Notes: generated by a model not told the origin, from the sequence alone. Numbered from the stretch's first letter, positions 6,319-14,375 are shown. The stretch is 31,026 bases of DNA from JAIVHC01 sp049975505 (GCA_049975505.1 JBNGCY010000027.1:1-31026), one strand, 5' to 3'. Translations and numbers: made by a program.

Positions 6319-6641
6319 GGTGTAGGTAAAATCTTTCTGTGGTGGTTTGATGCTGAGTTTATCTTTAAATAGTTGCCGCTGCACGTTAGCGCCTTCGTGC
6401 GGGGGTGTCAATAAGGATGGTGCGCGGCACTGTCTTGACGCTTGACCGCTCCTTGCGGGTGTGGCTTTATATGTTGCACCAATACAGGAGTTGCTCATTC
6501 CCCCTTGATGGGGGAAGGTTGGGATGGGGGAGCTGTCTGAGCAAGGATGCCCTGCCGGGCATTATCCCCACCCTGGCCATCCCCTATCGGAAGGGGAGGG
6601 AAATAGGTCGCGCAACATTCAACAAGCTATGAGTATATCCC
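6319..6641. promoter_or_regulatory. Divergent intergenic region rlmD/ispG
   Basis: A 323-base region that must hold promoters for both directions. A possible plus-strand promoter is TTGACC (6442-6447) with TTTATA (6466-6471), spacer 18, but it is not compelling. The ispG-proximal half is a palindromic repeat (6498-6607, listed separately). No coding sequence is seen. Confidence 0.4.
6498..6607. repeat. MITE/REP-like imperfect inverted repeat upstream of ispG
   Basis: The left arm (about 6498-6532, CCCCCTTGATGGGGGAAGG...) and right arm (about 6567-6607) are imperfect inverted copies with a shared CCCCTT..GAT.GGGGA.GG pattern. A small internal hairpin ATGCCC-TGCC-GGGCAT lies near 6545-6560. 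The arms resemble CCCCCTTGATGGGGG-type intergenic repeats that I know from several proteobacterial genomes; no transposase is present. Confidence 0.6.
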
Positions 6642-7733
6642 ATGATTCTACCCCCTGAGCAAAACTACACCACCCGTACCCTGCAGGTGGGCAATGTCAG
6701 CGTTGGTGGCGGTGCCCCGGTATCGGTGCAGTCCATGTGCAACACCGATACCCGCGATGTGGAAGCCACGCGGGCGCAGATTCTGGCGCTGGCGAGTGCC
6801 GGGTGCGAAATCGTGCGCTGTGCCGTGCCCGACATGGATGCGGCGCAGGCGTTGCCCGAGCTGGTACGCGGCTGTCCCATTCCGCTGGTGGCGGATATCC
6901 ACTTCGACTACCGTCTCGCTCTGTACGCCCTGGAGGCGGGGGTGGACTGTCTGCGCATCAATCCCGGGAATATCGGGGCGCGCTGGAAGGTGGCGGAGGT
7001 GGTGAACGCGTGCAGAGAACGGCAGGTGCCGATCCGCATCGGGGTCAACGGTGGCTCGCTGGAAGCGGAACTGCTGCAGCGCCACGGGCATGCCACCCCT
7101 GCAGCCATGGTGGAGAGTGCCCTGGGGCATATCCGTATTCTGGAGGAACTAAACTACCCCAATCTGAAGGTGAGCCTGAAGGCGTCGGATGTGCGGCGCA
7201 CCGTGGAGGCGTACCGGATGCTGGCGCAGCAGGTGGATTATCCCCTGCATATCGGGATAACCGAGGCGGGCACCACCTGGAGTGGCACCATAAAGAGTGC
7301 CGCCGGCCTTGGAGCGCTGCTGGTGGACGGCATCGGGGATACCTTGCGGGTTTCTCTTACCGGTGATCCGCTGGAGGAGGTGCGCGTGGGCTGGGAGATC
7401 CTGAAGGCTCTGGGGCTGCGCGAGCGCGGCCCGGTGTTTATCAGCTGCCCCACGTGCGGACGCTGCCAGATCGACCTGATCGGAGTGGCAGAAGAGGTGG
7501 AGGAGCGCCTGAGCGGACTGCAGAGCGCGCTGACCATCGCGGTGATGGGATGCGTGGTCAACGGCCCCGGTGAGGCGCGCGAGGCGGATCTGGGCATTGC
7601 CGGCGGCAAGGATATGGGGCTGCTGTTTCGCCACGGGGAGAAATTGCGCTCTGTGCCCCAGGCCGAGCTTGCGGATGCGCTGGTGGCGGAAGCGCTGAAG
7701 TTGGATGAGGCATTGCGCGCGCAGGGCGATTAG
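6642..7733 (+). CDS. ispG: 4-hydroxy-3-methylbut-2-enyl diphosphate synthase (flavodoxin/ferredoxin)
   Basis: A 363-residue IspG (GcpE), the next-to-last enzyme of the MEP isoprenoid pathway. It reductively opens methylerythritol cyclodiphosphate to HMBPP using a [4Fe-4S] cluster. The N-terminal TIM-barrel region shows V-Q-S-M-C-N-T-D-T-R-D, A-D-I-H-F-D-Y and L-R-I-N-P-G-N-I-G; the C-terminal part carries the cluster ligands Cys269 and Cys272 (C-P-T-C-G-R-C), Cys304 and Glu311 (G-C-V-V-N-G-P-G-E). It is the short bacterial form without the plant-type insertion. The ATG at 6642 has only a weak ribosome site. The stop codon overlaps that of the convergent AAA+ gene by a few bases. Cytoplasmic. 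Confidence 0.97.
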   Translation: MILPPEQNYTTRTLQVGNVSVGGGAPVSVQSMCNTDTRDVEATRAQILALASAGCEIVRCAVPDMDAAQALPELVRGCPIPLVADIHFDYRLALYALEAGVDCLRINPGNIGARWKVAEVVNACRERQVPIRIGVNGGSLEAELLQRHGHATPAAMVESALGHIRILEELNYPNLKVSLKASDVRRTVEAYRMLAQQVDYPLHIGITEAGTTWSGTIKSAAGLGALLVDGIGDTLRVSLTGDPLEEVRVGWEILKALGLRERGPVFISCPTCGRCQIDLIGVAEEVEERLSGLQSALTIAVMGCVVNGPGEAREADLGIAGGKDMGLLFRHGEKLRSVPQAELADALVAEALKLDEALRAQGD

Positions 7734-9214
7734 GCGTTCGCATCGCTTGCAGGCACGGCGCGCTTGAACGCCCACGCCTCGATTTTCTTGATCTGCTCTG
7801 CCATGGTGACCGAGATGGGTACCGTCTGCCCCAGGGCCTCCATGATATCCTTCTGGGTCATGGGGCGTTTGCGCGCCAGAGCCTCGAACTTCGCGCTTGC
7901 CACGGCCTGTTCGATCTCGGCACCGGAAAACCCCTTGCTTGAATGCGCAAGGGTTTCGGGATCAAACTCTGCCGGTTCAAAACCCTGCCGCTGCAGATGG
8001 ATGGAGAAGATCGCCTTACGCTCTTCGAGAGCGGGGAGGGCGATGTAGAATATTTCATCGAAGCGCCCTTTGCGCAACACCTCGGCGGGGAGCATCTCAA
8101 TGGCGTTGGCGGTAGCGGCGACAAACACCGGCGCACTTTTCTCCTGCATCCAGGTGAGGAAATATCCGAGGACGCGTGAAGATGCGCCGCCGCCGGATTT
8201 GAACCCCTGATTCGAGATCCCCGATTCCAGCTCATCGATCCACAGCACACACGGCGACATAGCTTCAGCGAGTTCACACGCCTGATTGAGGCTGTGCTCG
8301 GGCGAGCCGTAGGTGCCCGCATATACGGTGGCCATATCCAGGCGCAGAAGGGGGAGCTTCCAGCGCGAGGCGATCGCCTTCACAAACAGGCTCTTGCCGC
8401 ACCCGCTGATCCCCATGAGGAGCACCCCGCTGGGGAGATTTTCCCCCGCCGCAAGTTGGGCGGCCCCGAAAGCCTGCTCGCGTTTTTCCATCCAGTGTTT
8501 GAGGTTGTCCATCCCCCCGACCTGGGATTCCTGGAGGTCGTTATCCACAAACTCGAGCACCCCTGATTGCTGCACGGCGCGCTTTTTGTCCAAGTGTAAT
8601 GCGGACACCACTTCACCCAGCTGTCCGCTGCGTGTTACACGCGCGAGGCGCAGGGCACGTTCGAGGCGGATCATATCCAGACCGAGGGCGGCGCGCACCA
8701 TGTGTTCGAGGGCGTCAGGCTCGCTGAGGAGCTTATCCAGAAACGGATCGCTGGGGCGGAGTTTCTCCAGAAATGCGGCAATTTCCCCCGCATTGGGAAG
8801 GGGATGCGAGAGCTGCACGACGTGATTCTGTAACGCCTCCGGCACTTCGAGGTCGCGCCCGAGGAAGATCAGGCATTTGCGTCCGCTCTGACCACGCTGC
8901 TGGGAGAAGTCGAGGAGGAGGCGCTGGATTCTGGCGTTGTCGTGCCAGAACCAGTGCATATCCATAAAGGCGTGTACTCCAGATTCCGCCCCCTGGGTTG
9001 CCATCGTTAAGACCTCAACCGCACTTGCTTCAGGGGCATCCGAGCCCTGCAGGCAGTTCCACTGTTGCACATTGTCTATCTCCTTGATTCCACGCTCAAT
9101 GGCGGTCTGAATCAGGCGAATGCTGCGATGTTCGTTGCTGGTGCTGATCGCAATGATGGGTGTGCCGGCAAGAATGTGCTGCACCAGAGTGTTGAGGGTC
9201 AGGGTTTCCTTCAT
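7730..9214 (-). CDS. Ycf46-like AAA+ ATPase
   Basis: A 494-residue AAA+ ATPase of the Ycf46 type. Residues 1-200 form the family's non-catalytic N-terminal region (starting L-V-Q-H-I-L-A-G-T-P-I-I-A-I, with H-F/W-x-D features). The ATPase module has Walker A G-I-S-G-C-G-K-S (268-275), Walker B V-L-W-I-D-E-L-E (Asp327, Glu328), sensor-1 Asn370 in A-A-T-A-N, and arginine fingers in L-R-K-G-R-F-D (Arg381/384). A C-terminal helical lid contains F-S-G-A-E-I-E-Q-A. Ycf46 is known from chloroplasts and cyanobacteria, where it has been linked to carbon or photosynthetic acclimation, but it also occurs in many non-phototrophs where its client is unknown. No membrane segment. It is transcribed alone, convergent with ispG and divergent from proS. 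Confidence 0.85.
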   Translation of the reverse strand: MKETLTLNTLVQHILAGTPIIAISTSNEHRSIRLIQTAIERGIKEIDNVQQWNCLQGSDAPEASAVEVLTMATQGAESGVHAFMDMHWFWHDNARIQRLLLDFSQQRGQSGRKCLIFLGRDLEVPEALQNHVVQLSHPLPNAGEIAAFLEKLRPSDPFLDKLLSEPDALEHMVRAALGLDMIRLERALRLARVTRSGQLGEVVSALHLDKKRAVQQSGVLEFVDNDLQESQVGGMDNLKHWMEKREQAFGAAQLAAGENLPSGVLLMGISGCGKSLFVKAIASRWKLPLLRLDMATVYAGTYGSPEHSLNQACELAEAMSPCVLWIDELESGISNQGFKSGGGASSRVLGYFLTWMQEKSAPVFVAATANAIEMLPAEVLRKGRFDEIFYIALPALEERKAIFSIHLQRQGFEPAEFDPETLAHSSKGFSGAEIEQAVASAKFEALARKRPMTQKDIMEALGQTVPISVTMAEQIKKIEAWAFKRAVPASDANA

Positions 9215-9317
9215 GGGGCGATCCTTGAATGAAAAGTGTTATTGTCCGGTGTTCTCTCTCCCCTTCGTGCCACAGCCTTAAGTGTTGCTGCCAGGAGGCT
9301 AAAGCGATAAGGGCGTT

Positions 9318-9404
9318 GTAGGGGCAGGTCCCTGTGCCTGCCAGTTTTATCTTAGAAAAGGATGCTATGTGCGACCAGGGCAACCACAGGGGGGTTGCCC
9401 CTAC
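9318..9404. repeat. Paired REP-like palindromes upstream of proS
   Basis: Two related units in opposite orientation lie at 9318-9342 and 9378-9404. Each starts GTAGGGGCA (the right one on the minus strand), has a CCCTGTG centre and is itself palindromic (GGCAGG...CCTGCC and GGGCAACC...GGTTGCCC). Such inverted pairs resemble widely dispersed GTAGGGGC-type bacterial intergenic repeats and BIME-like elements. Confidence 0.65.
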
Positions 9405-9426
9405 ATATATTGCAATTTACGCCAAA

Positions 9427-9446
9427 AAAGGCTAGCTTTAGCCTTT
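9427..9446. other. Hairpin in the proS leader
   Basis: A perfect 8-bp stem AAAGGCTA / TAGCCTTT with a 4-base loop. On the minus strand it is followed by a few more T residues, so it could be a terminator in that direction, but no minus-strand gene ends here; on the plus strand it lies in the proS leader. Confidence 0.45.
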
Positions 9447-9497
9447 CTTACAAACATTCTACCAGTTTTTTAATCTAGCTTCAGGGATAATTCAATC

Positions 9498-11219
9498 ATG
9501 CGTTTAACTCAGTATCTAATGCCGACCCTCAAGGAAACCCCTGCGGATGCGGAAATAATCAGCCATCAGCTCATGCTGCGCTCCGGCATGATCCGGAAGG
9601 TCGCCGCCGGAATCTATACCTATATGCCCCTGGGGCTGCGCAGTGTGCGTAAGGTGGAGCAGATCGTACGTGAGGAGATGGATCGCGCCGGGTGCCTCGA
9701 ACTGCTGATGCCCATGGTGATCCCGGCGGAATTGTGGGAGGAGAGTGGACGCTGGGAACAGTACGGGCGCGAACTGCTGCGCCTGAAGGATCGCAAGGAT
9801 GCACAGTTCTGCCTCGGCCCCACCCATGAAGAGGTGATCACCGATGTGGTGCGCAATACGGTGAAGTCGTACCGTCAGCTCCCCCTCAATCTATATCAGA
9901 TCCAGGGCAAGTTCCGCGATGAGATCCGCCCCCGTTTCGGTCTGATGCGCGGACGTGAATTTATCATGAAGGATGCGTATTCCTTTGATCTCGATTCTTC
10001 TGCTGCCGATGGCGCCTACGAGAAGATGTATACCGCATATCAGAATATTTTCCGTCGTTGCGGTCTGAACTTCCGCGCGGTGGAGGCGGATACCGGCAAT
10101 ATCGGCGGTTCATCCTCGCATGAATTCATGGTCCTCGCCGATTCGGGCGAGGATGCCATTGTCTCCTGCGATACCTGCAACTACGCCGCCAATGTGGAGA
10201 AGGCGCAGCTGCGTGTTCTCGAAGGGCAGCGTCCCGAGCCTGCGCAAGAACTTGAGGCGGTGAATACGCCGGAGCAGAAGAGCGTTGCTGAAGTGGCGCA
10301 GTTCCTGGGCATTGAACCGAAGCAGATGCTCAAAACCCTGCTTTTGGAGAGCGACAGCGGCGAGCAGGTCGCTGTACTCCTGCGCGGGGATCGCGAACTC
10401 AATGAGATCAAGCTGTGCCGTAAGCTCGGGTGCAACGAGGTGAAGCTGGTCGATGACGCCACGGTGGAAAACCTCACAGGGGCACCGCGCGGTTTTGCCG
10501 GACCGGTTGGTCTGAAGCTCAGGATTCTGGCGGATAACGAAGTGGCCCTGATGGCGGATGCGGTTGCAGGCGCTAATAAAGCGGATACCCACTACCGCGG
10601 GGTCAATTATGGGCGTGATTTTGAAGTAAGTGAGTTTGCCGATCTGCGCCAGGCGGAAGCGGGCGATGGATGTCCCCGCTGTAATGGCACCCTCCAGAGC
10701 TGGCGCGGTATTGAGGTGGGGCATGTGTTCAAGCTCGGGACCAAGTATTCCGAAGCCCTCGGGGCTACAGTACTCAATGCGGAAGGGAAGGAGGAGCCGC
10801 TGGTGATGGGATGCTACGGCATCGGCATCGGGCGCAGCGTGGCGGCAGCTATCGAGCAGAACCACGATAAAAACGGCATCATCTTCCCTATGCCCATTGC
10901 ACCGTTTCAGGTGCTGATCACCCTGCTCAATCCCAAGGATGAGGAGGTAACGCAGGCCGGGGAAGAGCTCTATGCTTATCTGCAGGATAACGGCATTGAG
11001 GTGCTCCTCGATGACCGGGATGAGCGCCCGGGGAGCAAGTTCAAGGATGCGGATCTGATCGGAATCCCTCTGCGCGTTACCGTGGGCGCGCGCGGCCTTA
11101 AAGAGGATGCTTTCGAAGTGTCGTGGCGCAAGGGGGGAGAAAAGCAGATGATCCCCATTGCCGAAGCGGGGGAGTGGCTCGTGCAGTGGGTTAAGGATGC
11201 CATGCAGGATAAACAATAG
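9498..11219 (+). CDS. proS: Prolyl-tRNA synthetase (bacterial type)
   Basis: A 573-residue class II aminoacyl-tRNA synthetase that charges tRNA-Pro. Motif 1 lies around P-L-G-L-R-S-V-R-K-V, motif 2 is F-R-D-E-I-R-P-R-F-G-L-M-R-G-R-E-F, and motif 3 is G-I-G-I-G-R-S-V-A-A. Between motifs 2 and 3 is the YbaK-like editing insertion (about 220-380) that removes Ala-tRNA-Pro, and the C-terminal anticodon-binding domain contains L-L-D-D-R-D-E-R-P-G-S-K-F. This is the long bacterial ProS, not the eukaryotic-like form. The ATG at 9498 begins M-R-L-T-Q-Y-L, the usual N-terminus. The next gene begins 3 bases after its stop, implying an operon. Confidence 0.98.
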   Translation: MRLTQYLMPTLKETPADAEIISHQLMLRSGMIRKVAAGIYTYMPLGLRSVRKVEQIVREEMDRAGCLELLMPMVIPAELWEESGRWEQYGRELLRLKDRKDAQFCLGPTHEEVITDVVRNTVKSYRQLPLNLYQIQGKFRDEIRPRFGLMRGREFIMKDAYSFDLDSSAADGAYEKMYTAYQNIFRRCGLNFRAVEADTGNIGGSSSHEFMVLADSGEDAIVSCDTCNYAANVEKAQLRVLEGQRPEPAQELEAVNTPEQKSVAEVAQFLGIEPKQMLKTLLLESDSGEQVAVLLRGDRELNEIKLCRKLGCNEVKLVDDATVENLTGAPRGFAGPVGLKLRILADNEVALMADAVAGANKADTHYRGVNYGRDFEVSEFADLRQAEAGDGCPRCNGTLQSWRGIEVGHVFKLGTKYSEALGATVLNAEGKEEPLVMGCYGIGIGRSVAAAIEQNHDKNGIIFPMPIAPFQVLITLLNPKDEEVTQAGEELYAYLQDNGIEVLLDDRDERPGSKFKDADLIGIPLRVTVGARGLKEDAFEVSWRKGGEKQMIPIAEAGEWLVQWVKDAMQDKQ

Positions 11220-11222
11220 GTT

Positions 11223-12443
11223 ATGTATCGGGTTGAAGTGGATGATAGCGGCCGGGTCGCTCTGCCGCGCCGGGTGGTAGCCGGGCTTGAGAGTCGCAGA
11301 ATGCAGGTCGAGTCCTGGTCGAGCGGCCATGTTCTGCTGAGTGGCGAAGACAACCCGCCCGTGTTTCATGTGAGCCTCGGAGATATCGGGATTCCGGATG
11401 TGTTGTCATTTTTCAATATGTTCCGCAAAACCGGGATTCTGCACCTCGATCTTGAAGATGGGTTCAGGCGTCTGTTTTTCAAGGATGGGGAGATAATCTT
11501 TGCCACAAGTGACCGCCTCGAAGATGATCTGGGAGAGGTGCTGTGCGAAATGGGCAAGCTGGAGCGTAAGGACCTTCAGGCGGCACGCTCGGGCTTGAGT
11601 GCCGGAATCAATCTCAGCCAGATACTGGTCAAGCTTCAGCTCGTCGCGGCCAGGGATTTGTGGCTTGCCACCCGTCAGCAGGTGGAATCCATCGTGTACG
11701 GTCTTTTTGCCAGCAGCAGTGGTGCCTGTTATTTTATTCCCAAGGATCCGGAGCAGGACAACATTGTGCGCCTCTCCATGAGCACTCAGAACCTGATCAT
11801 GGAAGGGCTGCGGCGCGTGGATGAGAAAGCCCTGTACTGGCGGCGTCTGCGTTCACCCGATGCGCTTCTCGGCTATTCCGGGCGTGCTCCCCACGGGTTG
11901 GATGCAGAAGAAAAGCACATGATGCGCGATCTTTACCGAACCGAATGCACGGTACGCCGGCAGATTGCGAACAGTGGCATGTCTGAATACGATGCTCTCA
12001 GGGTGCTGTATCAACTGGTGGACAAGGGGATGCTTGAGGTTGTTGAAGCCGAGAAACAGTCTCAGCCTCTTTCTGCAGAGTTGGAAACCATTCTGGCGTT
12101 GTTCAACGAGATGTTTGCTTTACTGTATGATGAGGTGTCGCCTCACTGCGCCGAAATGCTTGATGAGGTAAACCATTTCATACGTGAATTGCCGCATCCG
12201 CACATATATGTATTCCGCGGGGTGCGGATTAACCACAGTGGCACTCTGGATGTGGATGCGCTTGCCAACAACCTGCTCGGGCTCGAACTTTCCGAACAGG
12301 AGCGCCTGCTGGTGGAGGCCCTTACCGAAGTGGTTTATATGGAGTGCTCCATTGCGCGCCGGGTTCTCGGTACCGGCGCCGGAGATGAGATGGTGCGCCG
12401 CGTGCAGGAGTTTACTACGCGGGCGCGTAAGCTGCTTGAATGA
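11223..12443 (+). CDS. DUF4388-type protein with an AbrB-like N-terminus
   Basis: A 406-residue cytoplasmic protein. The first ~42 residues (V-D-D-S-G-R-V-A-L-P-R-R-V-V) have the beta-strand pattern of AbrB/MraZ-type swapped-hairpin DNA-binding domains; this is a pattern match only. Residues about 47-160 match the DUF4388 (PATAN-like) pattern: S-L-G-D-I-G-I-P-D-V-L-S-F-F-N-M, K-T-G-I-L-H-L, F-F-K-D-G-E-I-I-F-A and L-G-E-V-L. The rest is mainly helical, with a probable winged-helix part around 240-285 and a helical end. DUF4388 proteins are common in delta-type bacteria and tied to two-component or gliding/cell-polarity signalling, but no function is established. The start overlaps the proS leader-free gap of 3 bases, so translation is probably coupled to proS. 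Confidence 0.75.
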   Translation: MYRVEVDDSGRVALPRRVVAGLESRRMQVESWSSGHVLLSGEDNPPVFHVSLGDIGIPDVLSFFNMFRKTGILHLDLEDGFRRLFFKDGEIIFATSDRLEDDLGEVLCEMGKLERKDLQAARSGLSAGINLSQILVKLQLVAARDLWLATRQQVESIVYGLFASSSGACYFIPKDPEQDNIVRLSMSTQNLIMEGLRRVDEKALYWRRLRSPDALLGYSGRAPHGLDAEEKHMMRDLYRTECTVRRQIANSGMSEYDALRVLYQLVDKGMLEVVEAEKQSQPLSAELETILALFNEMFALLYDEVSPHCAEMLDEVNHFIRELPHPHIYVFRGVRINHSGTLDVDALANNLLGLELSEQERLLVEALTEVVYMECSIARRVLGTGAGDEMVRRVQEFTTRARKLLE

Positions 12444-12453
12444 AAAATAAACA

Positions 12454-12586
12454 TAACTGTTCAGTAAGGCCTTGTGGCACCCATTCCAAGGGACACGACT
12501 ATTTGGGATTGGGGCCGTCCGTGGCGACAGACGCCCTTTCCATGGGCACCACAAGGCCATACCGCGGTAGTGGCGGTGAATAGTTA
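12454..12586. repeat. MITE-like palindromic element upstream of pyrF
   Basis: About 133 bp with terminal inverted repeats TAACTGTTCA (12454-12463) and TGAATAGTTA (12577-12586), 9 of 10 matching. Nested inside is a second inverted repeat GGCCTTGTGG (12468-12477) / CCACAAGGCC (12549-12558), with further pairing inward (AAGGG/CCCTT). No coding capacity. It occupies almost the entire 206-base space between the DUF4388 gene and pyrF and could fold into one long hairpin in the transcript. Confidence 0.7.
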
Positions 12587-12655
12587 CAAACAGCCCAGAT
12601 CAGGATTCTGGTCGGGGTTGTTTCCAGACAGGATTTATCCGGCAGGAGAATGGCA

Positions 12656-13378
12656 TTGAATGTAAAAGAACGACTTATATTCGCCCTTGATGTAGACACG
12701 CTCGAGGCTGCAGCACACTGGGTGGAAACCCTTAAAGATGAAGTCGGGATGTTTAAGGTGGGCAAGCAGTTGTTTACCCGCTGCGGTCCGGATGTGGTAC
12801 GCCTGATTCGTGCCACCGGCCAGGAGGTGTTCCTGGATCTTAAATACCACGACATCCCCAACACTGTGGCGGCAGCGGCGCTGGAGGCCGCACGTCTGGG
12901 GGTTAAGATGTTTAATGTCCACGCCCTGGGCGGTTTCCGGATGATGAGCACTATGCAGGAACGCATACGCAATGCAGCCGCGCTTGAAGGATGGCCGCTG
13001 CCCATAACCCTGGGCGTGACTATTCTGACATCGTCATCTGCGGATGATCTGCATGCTGTGGGGATAGAAAGACCGGTAACCGAGATGGTTGAACGTCTGG
13101 CGTTGTTGAGCAAAGAGGCCGGGCTCTCCGGCGTGGTTGCTTCAGCGCAGGAGCTGAATCTGATACGGTCTGCGTGTGGCAATGACTTTGTGGTGGTGAC
13201 GCCGGGAGTGCGCCCGGCTTTTGCTGCGGCGGACGACCAGCAGCGCATTGTCACCCCGGCGGCTGCCATAGCCGCAGGGGCAGATTACCTTGTGGTGGGA
13301 CGTCCTATCGCAAAGGCCGATGATCCGGTCGGTGCTGCACGCGCCATTGTTGCAGAGATGGGATCGGGCCTTGTCTGA
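12656..13378 (+). CDS. pyrF: Orotidine 5'-phosphate decarboxylase
   Basis: A roughly 240-residue class I OMP decarboxylase, which makes UMP in the last step of pyrimidine synthesis. The catalytic D-L-K-Y-H-D-I-P-N-T motif (Asp-Lys-x-x-Asp) is intact, and the phosphate-binding end shows T-P-G-V-R-P and D-Y-L-V-V-G-R-P-I. I prefer the TTG at 12656 because the AGGAG at 12644-12648 is then 7 bases upstream; the in-frame ATG at 12650 would sit only one base after that site. The N-terminus then reads M-N-V-K-E-R-L-I-F-A-L-D-V, as in other family members. Its end overlaps the rlmB start by 8 bases. The gene follows the MITE-like repeat. Confidence 0.95.
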   Translation: MNVKERLIFALDVDTLEAAAHWVETLKDEVGMFKVGKQLFTRCGPDVVRLIRATGQEVFLDLKYHDIPNTVAAAALEAARLGVKMFNVHALGGFRMMSTMQERIRNAAALEGWPLPITLGVTILTSSSADDLHAVGIERPVTEMVERLALLSKEAGLSGVVASAQELNLIRSACGNDFVVVTPGVRPAFAAADDQQRIVTPAAAIAAGADYLVVGRPIAKADDPVGAARAIVAEMGSGLV

Positions 13379-14102
13379 AGAGCGGATCATCTGTGGCATC
13401 AATGCCCTTAACAGCGCCCTGGAGTCCGGCTCCGCGATTCGCACAGGACTGGTGGCGCGCGGACGGCGCAGTGAGCGGATTGAGAAGCTGGTCGACACCC
13501 TGCTCAAACGGGGATTTCCCCTTGAGGAGCTGGACCGCTCTGAATTGACCCGGATTTGCGGCACTGATAAGCACCAGGGGATTGCTGCATATGCCGCCCC
13601 TGTGCCCCGCGCGGAACTGGGCCGGGTGCTGGAAAAAACATCCCCAGGGAAACGCCTGTTTCTGGTGCTTGACGAAGTGACGGATCCGCACAACTTCGGA
13701 GCCCTGATCCGCTCTGCCGCCGCTGCGGGGTGTTGCGCAATTGTGTATGCCAGAGATCGGAGCTGCAGTATCACTCCCGTGGTGGAAAAGGCCGCCGCCG
13801 GCACTCTGGAGGCTATACCCCTGTGCCAGGTAACCAATATCGCCCGCGCTCTTAGCACACTTAAAGATGCGGGAGTGTGGGTATACGGGCTCGCTCTCGA
13901 GGATGCCAATTCGATTTATGCCACTGATCTCAGCGGCGATATCGCGCTGGTGGTCGGGAGCGAGGGGCGTGGTATTCGCCCCGGGGTGCTCAAGGCCTGT
14001 GATGCCACCCTGAAGATCCCTATGCCGGGGCGGGTTGAGTCACTTAATGTCTCGGTGGCGGCGGGGGTTGCGTTGTTTGAAGCGGTGCGGCAACGAAAAT
14101 AG
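13371..14102 (+). CDS. rlmB: TrmH/SpoU-family 23S rRNA 2'-O-methyltransferase RlmB
   Basis: A 243-residue SPOUT methyltransferase, most like RlmB, which methylates the ribose of a guanosine in 23S rRNA (G2251 in E. coli). An N-terminal substrate-binding domain (I-I-C-G-I-N-A-L, K-H-Q-G-I-A-A-Y) precedes the knotted catalytic domain with motif 1 D-P-H-N-F-G-A-L-I-R-S-A (105-116), motif 2 V-V-G-S-E-G-R-G-I and motif 3 I-P-M-P-G-R-V-E-S-L-N-V-S-V-A. I place the start at the TTG at 13371, inside the last codons of pyrF and 8-10 bases after a GGGA stretch; this gives the normal family length. An earlier TTG at 13290 would add 27 residues lacking homology. Another tRNA/rRNA SpoU target is possible. 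Confidence 0.93.
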   Translation: MSEERIICGINALNSALESGSAIRTGLVARGRRSERIEKLVDTLLKRGFPLEELDRSELTRICGTDKHQGIAAYAAPVPRAELGRVLEKTSPGKRLFLVLDEVTDPHNFGALIRSAAAAGCCAIVYARDRSCSITPVVEKAAAGTLEAIPLCQVTNIARALSTLKDAGVWVYGLALEDANSIYATDLSGDIALVVGSEGRGIRPGVLKACDATLKIPMPGRVESLNVSVAAGVALFEAVRQRK

Positions 14103-14147
14103 CTCTGGGGAAAATTATCGCTGGCGTAAAAAAAGGCCGGAAAACGG

Positions 14148-14176
14148 TTGACACCCGAGGGCAATTCAATTATAAC
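14148..14176 (+). promoter_or_regulatory. Sigma70-type promoter for the tRNA-tuf operon
   Basis: TTGACA (14148-14153), a 17-base spacer and TATAAC (14171-14176): near-consensus. It lies 85 bases before the first tRNA-Thr, as expected for a stable-RNA operon reading into tuf. The 158-base space from rlmB to the first tRNA holds this promoter and no other gene. Confidence 0.85.
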
Positions 14177-14260
14177 CCACACCGTTCTTGCGCGGTTCCG
14201 TACGCGCGGAAAAAATGGGTTGCATCCGGTGGCGGAATGAGGTACACATTGCAACTCTGC

Positions 14261-14336
<76 letters not shown>

Positions 14337-14375
14337 TTAGATAAAATCAGGCGCAAGCCTTTCTGAAAGTCCTTT

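Larger units (their letters stand above)
9215..9497. promoter_or_regulatory. Divergent intergenic region AAA+ gene/proS
   Basis: A 283-base spacer that must contain promoters in both directions; I could not pick a convincing -35/-10 pair. It carries a palindromic repeat pair (9318-9404) and a hairpin (9427-9446). No open frame with coding character was found. Confidence 0.4.

Noticed and set aside
6319..6498. 60-residue N-terminal extension of rlmD
   Set aside because: The extra residues carry no TRAM homology and reach into the palindromic repeat; the M-A-S-T-H-K-K start gives normal family length.
9405..9497. T-box or riboswitch before proS
   Set aside because: There is a simple hairpin but no T-box sequence, specifier loop or antiterminator, and T-box control is not expected in this kind of organism.
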